A stretch of 64,000 bases of DNA from Erythrobacter sp. (GTDB lineage: Bacteria; Pseudomonadota; Alphaproteobacteria; Sphingomonadales; Sphingomonadaceae), in contig NZ_CP136573.1 in assembly GCF_035194505.1 (NCBI RefSeq), positions 1,240,001 through 1,304,000 on the forward strand. Reading direction: 5' to 3'. Position numbers and translations under genes: made by a program. The notes below the pieces were generated by a model, which saw nothing but the letters and a program-made list of their open reading frames with translations, made no database searches and had not been told where the DNA came from. Shown piece by piece: positions 40,943 through 48,591 of this stretch. Numbering within the stretch: the first letter of the stretch is position 1; each line of letters starts with the position of its first letter.

Positions 40943-42648
40943 CCACGCCCGGCGCTCTGCCGGACGATCCGCTGGAGCCTGCCCTGCTGGCGGCGCGGCT
41001 GTTTTGCCTCGCCCCGCGCCTGTTTCGCGGGATGGTGCTGCGCGGCGCTGGTCCTGCGCGCGAGGCGCTGGTGGCGGCGCTGGGCGAGAATATCGCGCTG
41101 CGGCGCATCCCCGGCCATGTCGATGACGAGCGCCTGCTTGGCGGGATCGATCTCGCCGCGAGCCTCGCTGCCGGTGCGCCGGTGCGCCAGCGCGGGCTGA
41201 TCGAGGAAGCGGCAGGCGGCGCATTGCTGGCTGGCATGGCCGAACGGATGGATACAGGCGTCGCCGGTCGGCTGGCGCAGGCATTGGACGAGGATGCCGC
41301 CGCGCTGGTGCTGCTCGACGATGCCACCGAGCCGGACGAAGCCCCGCCCGCAAGCCTCACCGAGCGCCTAGCCTTCGCCTGTGATCTGGCCCAATCGCGG
41401 CGCTGGCAGGGGGTGGACCTCACGCCCGCCGCCGGACGCCTCGCCGATGTCGCGCCTTTGGATAGGCAGGCCCTCAAGGCGCTGGCCGCCACCGCCGAAA
41501 TGCTGGGCGTGGAGAGCCTTCGCGCACTGATCTTTGCCGGAGAGGCCGCACGGGGGCTGGCCGCGCTGGAGGGGCGCAGCGCCGCGTCCGAGGCCGATCT
41601 GGCCGGTGCGGTCGGCCTTGTCCTCGCCCCGCGTGCCACCCGTCTGCCCCCGCAGGAGGAGCCGCAAGAGCCACCCGAAGACCAGCCGCCCCCGCCCCCC
41701 GATGGCGAGCGCGACAATCCATCCGATAGCGAGCAGCAACAGCAGGAGCCCGATCTTTCCGAGATTCTGGTCGAGGCGGCCAAGGCGTCGATCCCGGCGG
41801 ACCTGCTGGCTAGCCTAGCACAGGGCAAGGCGCCGCGCCGCGCCGGATCGAGCGGCACCGGCCAGAAGCGCAAGGCAGCGACCCGCGGCAAGCCCTTGGG
41901 TGCGCGCCCCGGAATGCCGCGCGGCGGGGCGAAGCTGGCGCTGATCGACAGCCTTCGCGCGGCTGTGCCGTGGCAGGCGGTGCGCCGCCGCGAAAACGGC
42001 GCAGACCCTTCCTCTCCCATCATCATGCGCAAGGAAGACCTGCGCATCCGCCGCTTCGAGGAGCGCAGCGCGAGGGTCACGATCTTTGCGGTCGATGCCT
42101 CGGGGTCGGCAGCAGCAGCGCGGCTGGCCGAGGCCAAGGGCGCGGTCGAGCTGATGCTGGCGCAGGCCTATGTCACCCGCTCGGAAGTCGCGCTGATCGC
42201 GTTCCGGGGCGAGCAGGCCGAGCTGCTGCTGCCCCCGACCCGCTCGCTGACACGCGCCCGCCGCAGCCTTGCCGAACTGCCCGGCGGCGGGGGGACGCCG
42301 CTTGCGATGGGCCTCCATCTGGCGCGCGAAGTGGCCGAGGCCGTGATCGCGCGCGGCCGCAGCGCGGCGCTGGTGATCCTCACCGACGGGCGCGCCAATA
42401 TCGCTGCCGACGGTTCGCCCGGCCGCCCGCAGGCGATGAGCGACGCCGAGACCGCCGCCAAGGCGATTGCCGCGCGCGGGATCGATGCGCTGGTGGTCGA
42501 TATCTCCGCCCGCCCCGGCCCCGAAGGCGCCAGCCTCGCCAGCGCGCTGGACGGCCGCTTCCTCGCCCTGCCCCGCGCTGACGCAAAGATGCTGCAAGCC
42601 GCGATCAATGCCGCGCAGGGTGCGCCCACCCGTTCCAGCGCGGCATGA
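40939..42648 (+). CDS. bchD: Magnesium chelatase subunit D
   Basis: A 569-residue Mg-chelatase subunit. A degenerate AAA+ domain (residues ~1-230, no intact Walker A) is joined by an acidic proline- and glutamine-rich linker (residues ~235-275). The C-terminal integrin-I (von Willebrand A) domain has the MIDAS motif VDASGSAAAARLAEAK at about residue 385 and LVILTDGRANIA. It forms a double ring with BchI. Its start overlaps the bchI stop (ATGA) and its stop overlaps the bchO start (ATGA). Confidence 0.95.
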   Translation: MTTPGALPDDPLEPALLAARLFCLAPRLFRGMVLRGAGPAREALVAALGENIALRRIPGHVDDERLLGGIDLAASLAAGAPVRQRGLIEEAAGGALLAGMAERMDTGVAGRLAQALDEDAAALVLLDDATEPDEAPPASLTERLAFACDLAQSRRWQGVDLTPAAGRLADVAPLDRQALKALAATAEMLGVESLRALIFAGEAARGLAALEGRSAASEADLAGAVGLVLAPRATRLPPQEEPQEPPEDQPPPPPDGERDNPSDSEQQQQEPDLSEILVEAAKASIPADLLASLAQGKAPRRAGSSGTGQKRKAATRGKPLGARPGMPRGGAKLALIDSLRAAVPWQAVRRRENGADPSSPIIMRKEDLRIRRFEERSARVTIFAVDASGSAAAARLAEAKGAVELMLAQAYVTRSEVALIAFRGEQAELLLPPTRSLTRARRSLAELPGGGGTPLAMGLHLAREVAEAVIARGRSAALVILTDGRANIAADGSPGRPQAMSDAETAAKAIAARGIDALVVDISARPGPEGASLASALDGRFLALPRADAKMLQAAINAAQGAPTRSSAA

Positions 42649-43517
42649 GCCGCCTCGACTGGAACCGCGAGGGCCTGATCTGGCCGCACCGCGATGCCAG
42701 CACCTTCATCGAAGTCGGCAAGGCCCGTTGGCATGTGCAGCGCATGGGAGCCGGACCGCCCCTCCTGCTGCTCCACGGCACTGGCGCCTCGGTCCATTCA
42801 TGGCGCGGGCTGATGCCGCTGCTGGCGCAGAATTACACCGTGATCGCGCCCGATCTGCCGCGCCATGCCTTCACGCAAGGCCATGACGCCTATGCCATGA
42901 GCCTGCCCGCCATGGCGCGCGAAGTCTCTGCCCTGCTGGACGCGCTGGAGGTGGAGCCTGCCGCGATCATCGGCCATTCGGCAGGCGCTGCGGTGGCGCT
43001 GCAACTGGCGCTCGATCACGCCTATGCCGGGCCGATTGTCGGGCTGAACGCCGCGCTGCGCCCCTTCCCCGGCGCGCTGGCGCAGATCTTCCCTGCGGTC
43101 GCCAAAACGCTTTTCGCCAACCCGCTGGTGCCGCGCATTTTCACCGGCAGCATCGACCTTGTCGGCGGGGCCGAGCGGTTCCTGTGGCGCTCCACCCATT
43201 CGCGGATCGAGGCCGGGGGTCTCGCCTGCTATCGCACATTGCTGAAGCACCCCGGCCATGCCGGCGGCGCGCTGGCGATGATGGCGAACTGGGACCTGCC
43301 CACCTTGCGCACCCGCATGGGCGAGGTCGCCAATCCGGTGCTGCTGCTGCACGGCGGCAATGATCCCGCCATCCCGCCCGAATGGGCGCGCGATGCGCAG
43401 GGCTGGCTCCCAAATGCGCGGCTGGAACTTCTCCCCGGTCTCGGCCATTTGGCGCATGAGGAAGACCCCGATAAGGCCGCCGCGCTGATCGCGGGGTTTC
43501 TGGCGGGCACAAGCTAG
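42645..43517 (+). CDS. bchO: Alpha/beta hydrolase BchO
   Basis: A 290-residue alpha/beta hydrolase found after bchD in photosynthesis clusters and thought to assist Mg-chelation. Motifs are LLLHGTGASVHSWRGLMPLL (oxyanion region), the nucleophile elbow IIGHSAGAAVALQLAL with Ser, VLLLHGGNDPAIPPEWARD with the acid, and GLGHLAHEEDP with the catalytic His. A full catalytic triad is present. ATG at 42645 overlaps the bchD stop. The biochemical role of the family remains unclear. Confidence 0.92.
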   Translation: MSRLDWNREGLIWPHRDASTFIEVGKARWHVQRMGAGPPLLLLHGTGASVHSWRGLMPLLAQNYTVIAPDLPRHAFTQGHDAYAMSLPAMAREVSALLDALEVEPAAIIGHSAGAAVALQLALDHAYAGPIVGLNAALRPFPGALAQIFPAVAKTLFANPLVPRIFTGSIDLVGGAERFLWRSTHSRIEAGGLACYRTLLKHPGHAGGALAMMANWDLPTLRTRMGEVANPVLLLHGGNDPAIPPEWARDAQGWLPNARLELLPGLGHLAHEEDPDKAAALIAGFLAGTS

Positions 43518-43526
43518 GAGAGCACC

Positions 43527-43694
43527 ATGGAAGGCGGCAATTTCGGCTGGATCGAGCTGGTGCTGTTCTATGGCGGGGCCATCGGTTTCGGGGTGTGGCA
43601 GTTCGTCTCGATGGACCGCAAGCTCAAGAAAACCCGCGCCGAACGCGAAGCGCGCGAAGCGGCGGAGAAGGATGCGCCCCCGCCTGCCGCTTAG
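43527..43694 (+). CDS. Small membrane protein in the bchIDO operon (orf55)
   Basis: A 55-codon gene begins with ATG at 43527 after TAGGAGAGC and ends with TAG at 43692-43694. One transmembrane helix is visible (WIELVLFYGGAIGFGVWQFV), followed by a basic/acidic coiled segment (DRKLKKTRAEREAREAAEK) and a Pro/Ala tail. It begins nine bases after bchO, so it is translated from the same message. The predicted topology is N-terminus out, charged tail in the cytoplasm. The function is unknown; the position suggests help with Mg-chelatase membrane attachment or LH1/RC assembly, which is inference. Confidence 0.75.
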   Translation: MEGGNFGWIELVLFYGGAIGFGVWQFVSMDRKLKKTRAEREAREAAEKDAPPPAA

Positions 43695-43698
43695 GCGA

Positions 43699-44781
43699 TT
43701 ATTCCGCCGCCTCGCGCTCGCCGGGGGCCTCCACCGCCAGCGCAGGATAGGCCAGCAGATCGCCAAAGCTCAGCGGTTCGGCCACCAGGCTCGGATGCGG
43801 GGAATAGCCGTCGTGCCAGTATTTGCGCTCGATCATGTCGCGCGCGATGCTCATCCCGAAGAACCGCCGCGGCTGGCGCGAGCGGTTGTCAGGCCCGGCA
43901 TGCAGCAGATCGCTGCGATAGAGGATCACCGTCCCCTTGCGCGGGGCGACCTGCACCAGCGAAAACAGCTGATCGAGCCGCGCACCCTCGCGCCAGAGCT
44001 TCCACAGCGTGCGCAGCCCAAGGTGGCGCAGGCTGAACTGCGCGTTCTTGCCGAGCAGGAAGCGCAGGATATTGGGCTGGTGCTGGTCCCAATGGGTCGA
44101 GAACACCCGGTCGCGGAATTCGCCGGGGGCGAGCGGCGCTTCGGCCGATCCGCGCATCGCCCTGAGCTTGGCGAGATTGTGCCAGAAGATGCGCGCATTG
44201 GCGCGGGTGCGAAACAGCTCCATCAAACCGTTGGCCGCCCCGCCATGGGTGTTGGCAGAGCCGCCATACATATGCGTCCCCGGCGCAAACACCGTGCCGC
44301 CCTGCTGATCCGAGACATCCTCGACCGCGGCAAACATGCTGATCACGCCTGCCGGATCGCGGTGGATATACTGGTGGGACGAGCCGAGGTAGGAGGTGAA
44401 GGTCGCCACTTCGAGCACCGGGCGCGTCTTGCCGCAGAACTCCCCGATCACCCCTTCGAGCCGCTGGGCGAGGGTCGCGGCAAAGCGCTTGACCGCAGGG
44501 CTTGAGGGCAGCGAGCAGAAATCGCGGCGGCGATAGAGATTGTCGGTCTCGCTGGCGAAGGCGCTGTGGCTGCGGTCGGGATCGGCGATGGTCGCCTGCA
44601 TGAAGGCGAGCGCGGTGTCGGCTTCGGCATGGGACAGGCAATCGGTGAGCACCACCAGGCCATAGCGGTCCATCATGGCCAGCGCCTCGGCCACGCACCC
44701 TTGCGTCAACCGGCCCGACGCATCGCACTGCGCCAGAACCTCAAAGGCCGATTTGTCGTTGGAAACTCTGAGTTCTGCCAT
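43699..44781 (-). CDS. Phytanoyl-CoA-dioxygenase-like Fe(II)/2-oxoglutarate oxygenase
   Basis: A 360-residue double-stranded beta-helix protein. The Fe-binding facial triad can be assigned as His140 and Asp142 in HQYIHRDPAGVISMFAA and His294 in RSDLLHAGPDNRSRQPRRFF. Arg300 or Arg303 is placed to bind 2-oxoglutarate. The start segment DRYGLVVLTDCLSHAEADTA is typical of PhyH proteins. It is the last gene of a minus-strand run crtD-crtC-this gene, 64 bases after the crtC stop, so it is likely coexpressed with late carotenoid genes. A hydroxylation or desaturation of a carotenoid or of the phytyl/geranylgeranyl moiety is plausible. No described photosynthesis gene that I recognise corresponds to it. 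Confidence 0.78.
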   Translation of the reverse strand: MAELRVSNDKSAFEVLAQCDASGRLTQGCVAEALAMMDRYGLVVLTDCLSHAEADTALAFMQATIADPDRSHSAFASETDNLYRRRDFCSLPSSPAVKRFAATLAQRLEGVIGEFCGKTRPVLEVATFTSYLGSSHQYIHRDPAGVISMFAAVEDVSDQQGGTVFAPGTHMYGGSANTHGGAANGLMELFRTRANARIFWHNLAKLRAMRGSAEAPLAPGEFRDRVFSTHWDQHQPNILRFLLGKNAQFSLRHLGLRTLWKLWREGARLDQLFSLVQVAPRKGTVILYRSDLLHAGPDNRSRQPRRFFGMSIARDMIERKYWHDGYSPHPSLVAEPLSFGDLLAYPALAVEAPGEREAAE

Positions 44782-44845
44782 ATGCGCCTGCCCTGTTACA
44801 GGCGCCTATGACACAGAACCCTAAGCCCTTGGTTAATCGGCGCGC

Positions 44846-45856
44846 TCAGGCTTTCCTTCTGGGCATCCGGTAGGGCAGCATGTATTGCACCAGCCGCGAG
44901 GAGAAGCGCCGCATGTCGAGGCTTTCCTGCACCGCCGTCACCTCCTCGCCGAGAAAGCGCGAAGCCAGTTCGCTGCGGGCGTAGAAGGGCGTGTCCTCCC
45001 AGGTCCGGCGCACTTCGGCGACGCCGATGTCGGAGCGGGTGCGGCGGTTGATGCCCCACTTGCTGTCAGGCAAGCCCGCGATCGGCGGCAGGTCGACCGG
45101 CTCGGGCACGCCGTCCGCGCCGAAGCGCAGGGCGCTGGCAAACAGCGATCCGTCGCCGCGCTCGCCCTCGTAGCACACCAGCGCCCCGTCCTTGAGATGC
45201 GCGCGCGACCAGTGCCAGGTGTTGAAGCCCGTCTCCAGCGGCTCGGCCCCGCGATTGTGATCGAGATAGGCCTTGCCGCTCCAGCTGAGGCCGGGGGACT
45301 GCATTTCCACCTCGATCCGCGCGCAGGGCGCAAGGCAGTGCCAGATGTGGCTTTCCTTGGGATCAAGCGCGAAGGCGGCGCGGTTCAGCGCCTCGGGATA
45401 GACCCGCACGCGCCCGGTGACCTTGCGCTGCCACGGGACGAACAGGCGCGTGTCGCCTTCGTGAATGTCGATGGTGAGCGCCTCGCCGTCCCATGTCACC
45501 GCGCTTGGCCCGATCACGAGGTTGCTGGCATCGCGCTCCACCGCACCGCGCCCGCGCTCGGTCATCGCCCAGCGCGCCTGCGGACCGTAGAGCGCGACAT
45601 TGAGCGAGACATGGTTCAAGGGATCGCCACGCCCCGAACGCTTGTAATAGGGGGAAAAGACGCTCCCCAGAAAGGCGATGATCGTCAGCCCGTGCTGCCC
45701 GTCGTCGGAGATGGCATCGACATACCACCAGGAATAGCCGCCCGCGGGGATGTCTTCATCGAAGCGAGGTCCTTCGCGATCACACGTGCGGCCAGCTGCC
45801 CGGACAAGGCTGCCATGGGCACCCCAGCTGCCGGGTGCGTCGCCCCGCCCGTGCAA
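44846..45856 (-). CDS. crtC: Carotenoid 1,2-hydratase (hydroxyneurosporene synthase) CrtC; start uncertain
   Basis: CrtC adds water across the C1,2 double bond of acyclic carotenoids such as neurosporene and lycopene. Family homology begins at about 45772 with GPRFDEDIPAGGYSWWYVDA, then SDDGQHGLTIIAFLGSVFSP, and continues to a Trp-rich core (AYLDHNRGAEPLETGFNTWH). The C-terminus is QYMLPYRMPRRKA. No ATG or GTG lies near the homology start. The nearest usable codon is TTG at 45856, five bases after GGGG, giving 336 residues. The gene overlaps the end of crtD by at least 88 bases. A non-standard start further down, or a base error, cannot be excluded. Confidence 0.85.
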   Translation of the reverse strand: MHGRGDAPGSWGAHGSLVRAAGRTCDREGPRFDEDIPAGGYSWWYVDAISDDGQHGLTIIAFLGSVFSPYYKRSGRGDPLNHVSLNVALYGPQARWAMTERGRGAVERDASNLVIGPSAVTWDGEALTIDIHEGDTRLFVPWQRKVTGRVRVYPEALNRAAFALDPKESHIWHCLAPCARIEVEMQSPGLSWSGKAYLDHNRGAEPLETGFNTWHWSRAHLKDGALVCYEGERGDGSLFASALRFGADGVPEPVDLPPIAGLPDSKWGINRRTRSDIGVAEVRRTWEDTPFYARSELASRFLGEEVTAVQESLDMRRFSSRLVQYMLPYRMPRRKA

Positions 45857-47244
45857 TAGAGCCCCGGCAGGCGCGTCTTGGGCCCTTGCCTCTGGAAAGA
45901 GGCCGCCCAGCCGTGCGACGCCCTGCCATAAAGAGCGCCGCCCGTGGCCGGGAACAGCGCCTCCCAGTCCTGCGGGGTCATAAGCTGGTGCGCCAGCGGT
46001 TCCTCCAATTCGAGGCCGCAGCGCCTGAGCGTCGCCATCATGGTTCGGGTGCATCGCTCTCTCTCCTCGGGGGTGTATTGGTGGGTGTCGCCATTGGCGG
46101 GCGCATTGACGATGATCTGGAGCCGCTCGCTCGTGCCGGATGCAGGCGCGCTGCCATCGGCTCCGCGATCGATCGCGCAGACATAGACGGTGGGATCGGA
46201 CGGGGTCTGGCCGGCCGCGATCTCGCGGAATTCGCGCGCGTAATCGGGCGAGAAGAAGACGTTGTGGTGGCTGAGCTCGAAGCCGCTGGTCCTAGTATGG
46301 GCATACCAGACGAGCGCGGAGAGCGAGCGTTTGGCCGGCGGGATCGCGGGGACGGAGCGCGCCGCGTCTGCGCCGAAGCGTCCGGTGGCAAGCGCGGACG
46401 GATCACCATTGCAGATCACGATATCGGCTGCGATCACCTCGCCATTGGCAAGCCGCACGCCGCTCGCCCGGCCTCCCTTGGTGAGCACGTCGGTGACGGC
46501 CGTATTGGTGCGCAGGCGAGCGCCCTGCTGTCCGGCGAGAGTCGCGAGCGCCTTGGCCAGCGCATGGATACCGCCTTCGATCAGCCACACCCCGCGCGCC
46601 TCGACATGCGCGATCAGCATCAGGGTGGCGGGCGCGCTGAAGGGGGAGGAGCCGCAATAGGTGGCATAGCGGCCGAACAATTGCCGCAGCCGCTGGTCCT
46701 TGAAGTGTGCCCCGAGCGCGTTCCACATCCCGTCGAAGGGGCGCATCGCCAGCATGTCGCCCAGCTTCCACGGGCCGATCCGCCACATCATCGGCAGCGG
46801 GGTGGAGGCCTTGTCGCCGCGCAGGAAGGGGGCTTCGAGCACTTCGAAGATGCGCTGCGCCTCTTCGGTGAAATTGCGGTATCCGCGCGCGGTATCCGCG
46901 CCTGCGAAAGCTTCGACCGAGGCGATGCTGGCTTCGCGGTCGGCAAACAGATCGAGGTGGCCGCTATCGTCCCACGCATGGCGGGCGATGACATCGGCCT
47001 TGCGGGTGGTGACATGATCGTCGAGCCGCGCACCGCAGGCTGCAAAGACCTCGTCGAAGACTGCGCGATAGGTGAAGACCGTCGGCCCGCCGTCGATTTC
47101 GGCGCCATCGACAGCCACGCGCCGCGCCTTGCCGCCGACCCATGCCTCTTTCTCGAGGACGTGGACCTCGTGCCCCGCAGCCGCAAGCAGCGCGGCGCTG
47201 GTCAGCCCGCCGATACCGGCACCGATGACGGCGACTCGCGCGAT
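45685..47244 (-). CDS. crtD: Methoxyneurosporene dehydrogenase (C-3,4 desaturase) CrtD; non-standard start
   Basis: CrtD desaturates the 3,4 position of hydroxylated or methoxylated carotenoids. The FAD-binding N-terminus is VAVIGAGIGGLTSAALLAA, followed by HEVHVLEKEAWVGGKARR and IDGGPTVFTYRAVFDEV. The carotenoid-oxidoreductase C-terminal motif is LYCTGGATHPAAGVPMAALS. The reading frame upstream has no ATG, GTG or TTG. A strong GGAGGAGG is followed by CAACT and ATC (47244-47242), so ATC may be the initiation codon. A GTG at 47118 would cut off the FAD motif. The total of about 519 residues fits the family. It is the first gene of the minus-strand crtD-crtC run, behind the PpsR box at 47301. 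Confidence 0.88.
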   Translation of the reverse strand: MARVAVIGAGIGGLTSAALLAAAGHEVHVLEKEAWVGGKARRVAVDGAEIDGGPTVFTYRAVFDEVFAACGARLDDHVTTRKADVIARHAWDDSGHLDLFADREASIASVEAFAGADTARGYRNFTEEAQRIFEVLEAPFLRGDKASTPLPMMWRIGPWKLGDMLAMRPFDGMWNALGAHFKDQRLRQLFGRYATYCGSSPFSAPATLMLIAHVEARGVWLIEGGIHALAKALATLAGQQGARLRTNTAVTDVLTKGGRASGVRLANGEVIAADIVICNGDPSALATGRFGADAARSVPAIPPAKRSLSALVWYAHTRTSGFELSHHNVFFSPDYAREFREIAAGQTPSDPTVYVCAIDRGADGSAPASGTSERLQIIVNAPANGDTHQYTPEERERCTRTMMATLRRCGLELEEPLAHQLMTPQDWEALFPATGGALYGRASHGWAASFQRQGPKTRLPGLYCTGGATHPAAGVPMAALSGQLAARVIAKDLASMKTSPRAAIPGGMSMPSPTTGSTG

Positions 47245-47300
47245 AGTTGCCTCCTCCCAGCTCCGATCCCGCCGATTATCATTGACCTTACAGTCTCACA

Positions 47301-47318
47301 TGTCCAATTAATTAGACA
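47301..47318. promoter_or_regulatory. PpsR/CrtJ box between crtD and crtF
   Basis: TGTCCAATTAATTAGACA is a perfect TGT-N12-ACA palindrome of the PpsR/CrtJ type. It sits in the 98-base divergent space between crtD and crtF. A TGATAAT on the minus strand (about 47279-47273) could be the -10 of the crtD promoter. The one site can repress both directions under oxygen or light. Confidence 0.85.
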
Positions 47319-47342
47319 TATGGCGCATGAAACACCCTGTCC

Positions 47343-48467
47343 GTGACCGATTGGACCACCATCAGGATCGGCTGGATCAGCCGCCGCAACCGGGTTTTCG
47401 CCAATCCCCGCTTCCAGCACTGGGCAGCGCGCCTGCCGATCATCCGCTGGATCGCGAGGAGCCGCGCCGATGCAGCCTTCGATCTGCTGGCGGGCTTTGC
47501 CTACTCGCAGGTGCTGCGCGCCTATGTCGAAAGCGGGCTGTTCGACATTCTGAAAGACGGGCCGATAGGCGCAGCCGAGGTCGCCCGCCGCATGGGGATG
47601 AGCGAGGCGGCCGGCCTCACCCTGCTACGCGCGGGCCGGGCGCTGATGCTGTCGGAGGAAGCCGGGCCTGACCTGTGGATGCTGGGCGAACAGGGCGCGG
47701 TCTTCGCTGCCAATGCCGGGGTGCAGGCCATGGTCCGCCACCACCGCCTGCTCTACGCCGATCTCGCCGATCCGCTCGCACTGCTGAAGGCTGACCGGCG
47801 CGAGCCGACCGGCCTTTCGCGCTTCTGGACCTATGCCGGCGCACTGCAAGGCACCACCGAGCGCGGCGAGGATACGGCGGAATATTCCGAGCTGATGGCC
47901 GCCTCGCAGCACTTCGTTGCCGACGAGGTGCTGGCAAGCGTGCCTTTCCGCGATGTGCGCCGCCTGCTCGATGTCGGCGGCGGGCATGGTGCCTTCCTGA
48001 AAGCGATCGGCGCGGCCTGGCCGCATCTCGAACTCGGCCTGTTCGATCTGCCCGAAGTCGCCGCGCAAGGCGGCGCGGTGCTCGCGGAAAGCTTCGGCGC
48101 GGCGCGGGTCTCTGCCCATCCCGGCAATTTCTTCGAGGATGCCGTGCCGCAAGGCTACGACATGGTCTCGCTCATCCGCATCCTCCACGATCACGATGAT
48201 GCGCCGGCGCAGAGCCTGCTCGCCAATATCCGCGCCAGCCTTGCCCCCGGCGCGCGCCTGCTGATCGCCGAGCCGATGGCGCGGATTCACGGGGCGGAAC
48301 CGATGGGGGAGGCCTTCTTCGGGCTCTACCTGTGGGCGATGGGATCAGGACGGGCGCGCAGCCCGGAAGAAATCATCGCCATGCTGCGCGCGGCAGGCTT
48401 TGCCAGCGCTCGGCTCGTCGCAACTGCGCAACCTGTCAACGCAAGCGTGATAATCGCACAGGCCTGA
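47343..48467 (+). CDS. crtF: Hydroxyneurosporene O-methyltransferase CrtF
   Basis: A 374-residue SAM-dependent O-methyltransferase that methylates the C1-hydroxyl of hydroxylated acyclic carotenoids. An N-terminal dimerisation region has FDLLAGFAYSQVLRAYVESG. The SAM site is LLDVGGGHGAFLKAIGAAWP at about residue 210, followed by GLFDLPEVAAQ, YDMVSLIRILHDHDD (catalytic-His-type region) and GARLLIAEPMA. The start is GTG at 47343, the first possible codon after an in-frame stop. No good ribosome-binding site precedes it. It stands alone on the plus strand ahead of the bchC promoter. Confidence 0.93.
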   Translation: MTDWTTIRIGWISRRNRVFANPRFQHWAARLPIIRWIARSRADAAFDLLAGFAYSQVLRAYVESGLFDILKDGPIGAAEVARRMGMSEAAGLTLLRAGRALMLSEEAGPDLWMLGEQGAVFAANAGVQAMVRHHRLLYADLADPLALLKADRREPTGLSRFWTYAGALQGTTERGEDTAEYSELMAASQHFVADEVLASVPFRDVRRLLDVGGGHGAFLKAIGAAWPHLELGLFDLPEVAAQGGAVLAESFGAARVSAHPGNFFEDAVPQGYDMVSLIRILHDHDDAPAQSLLANIRASLAPGARLLIAEPMARIHGAEPMGEAFFGLYLWAMGSGRARSPEEIIAMLRAAGFASARLVATAQPVNASVIIAQA

Positions 48468-48475
48468 GGGAAATT

Positions 48476-48516
48476 TGTCCATAAAATTTGACAGTCCTAC
48501 ACGTAAGGCGTAGCTA
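48476..48516 (+). promoter_or_regulatory. PpsR box fused to the bchCXYZ-puf promoter
   Basis: TGTCCATAAAATTTGACA (48476-48493) is a perfect TGT-N12-ACA site. Its right half supplies the -35 hexamer TTGACA (48488-48493), followed after 17 bases by TAGCTA (48511-48516) as -10. Repressor binding therefore masks the -35. The leader to bchC is about 70 bases and can fold GGAGAA (48524-48529) onto TTCTCC (48570-48575) just before the ribosome-binding site GGAGGAG. Confidence 0.88.
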
Positions 48517-48591
48517 ACACTCGGGAGAACCTAGCTGCGGAGCATTCGACTCGGGCCCAAAGCCCTGAATTCTCCGGAGGAGACCGACAAA

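Noticed and set aside
45685..45856. crtD-crtC as a single fused gene broken by a frameshift
   Set aside because: CrtD has a proper family C-terminus and stop, and CrtC homology starts independently; the overlap is better explained by two genes.
47327..47671. ATG at 47327 as the crtF start
   Set aside because: It is in another frame and leads to a protein without methyltransferase features; the GTG at 47343 is in the right frame directly after an in-frame stop.
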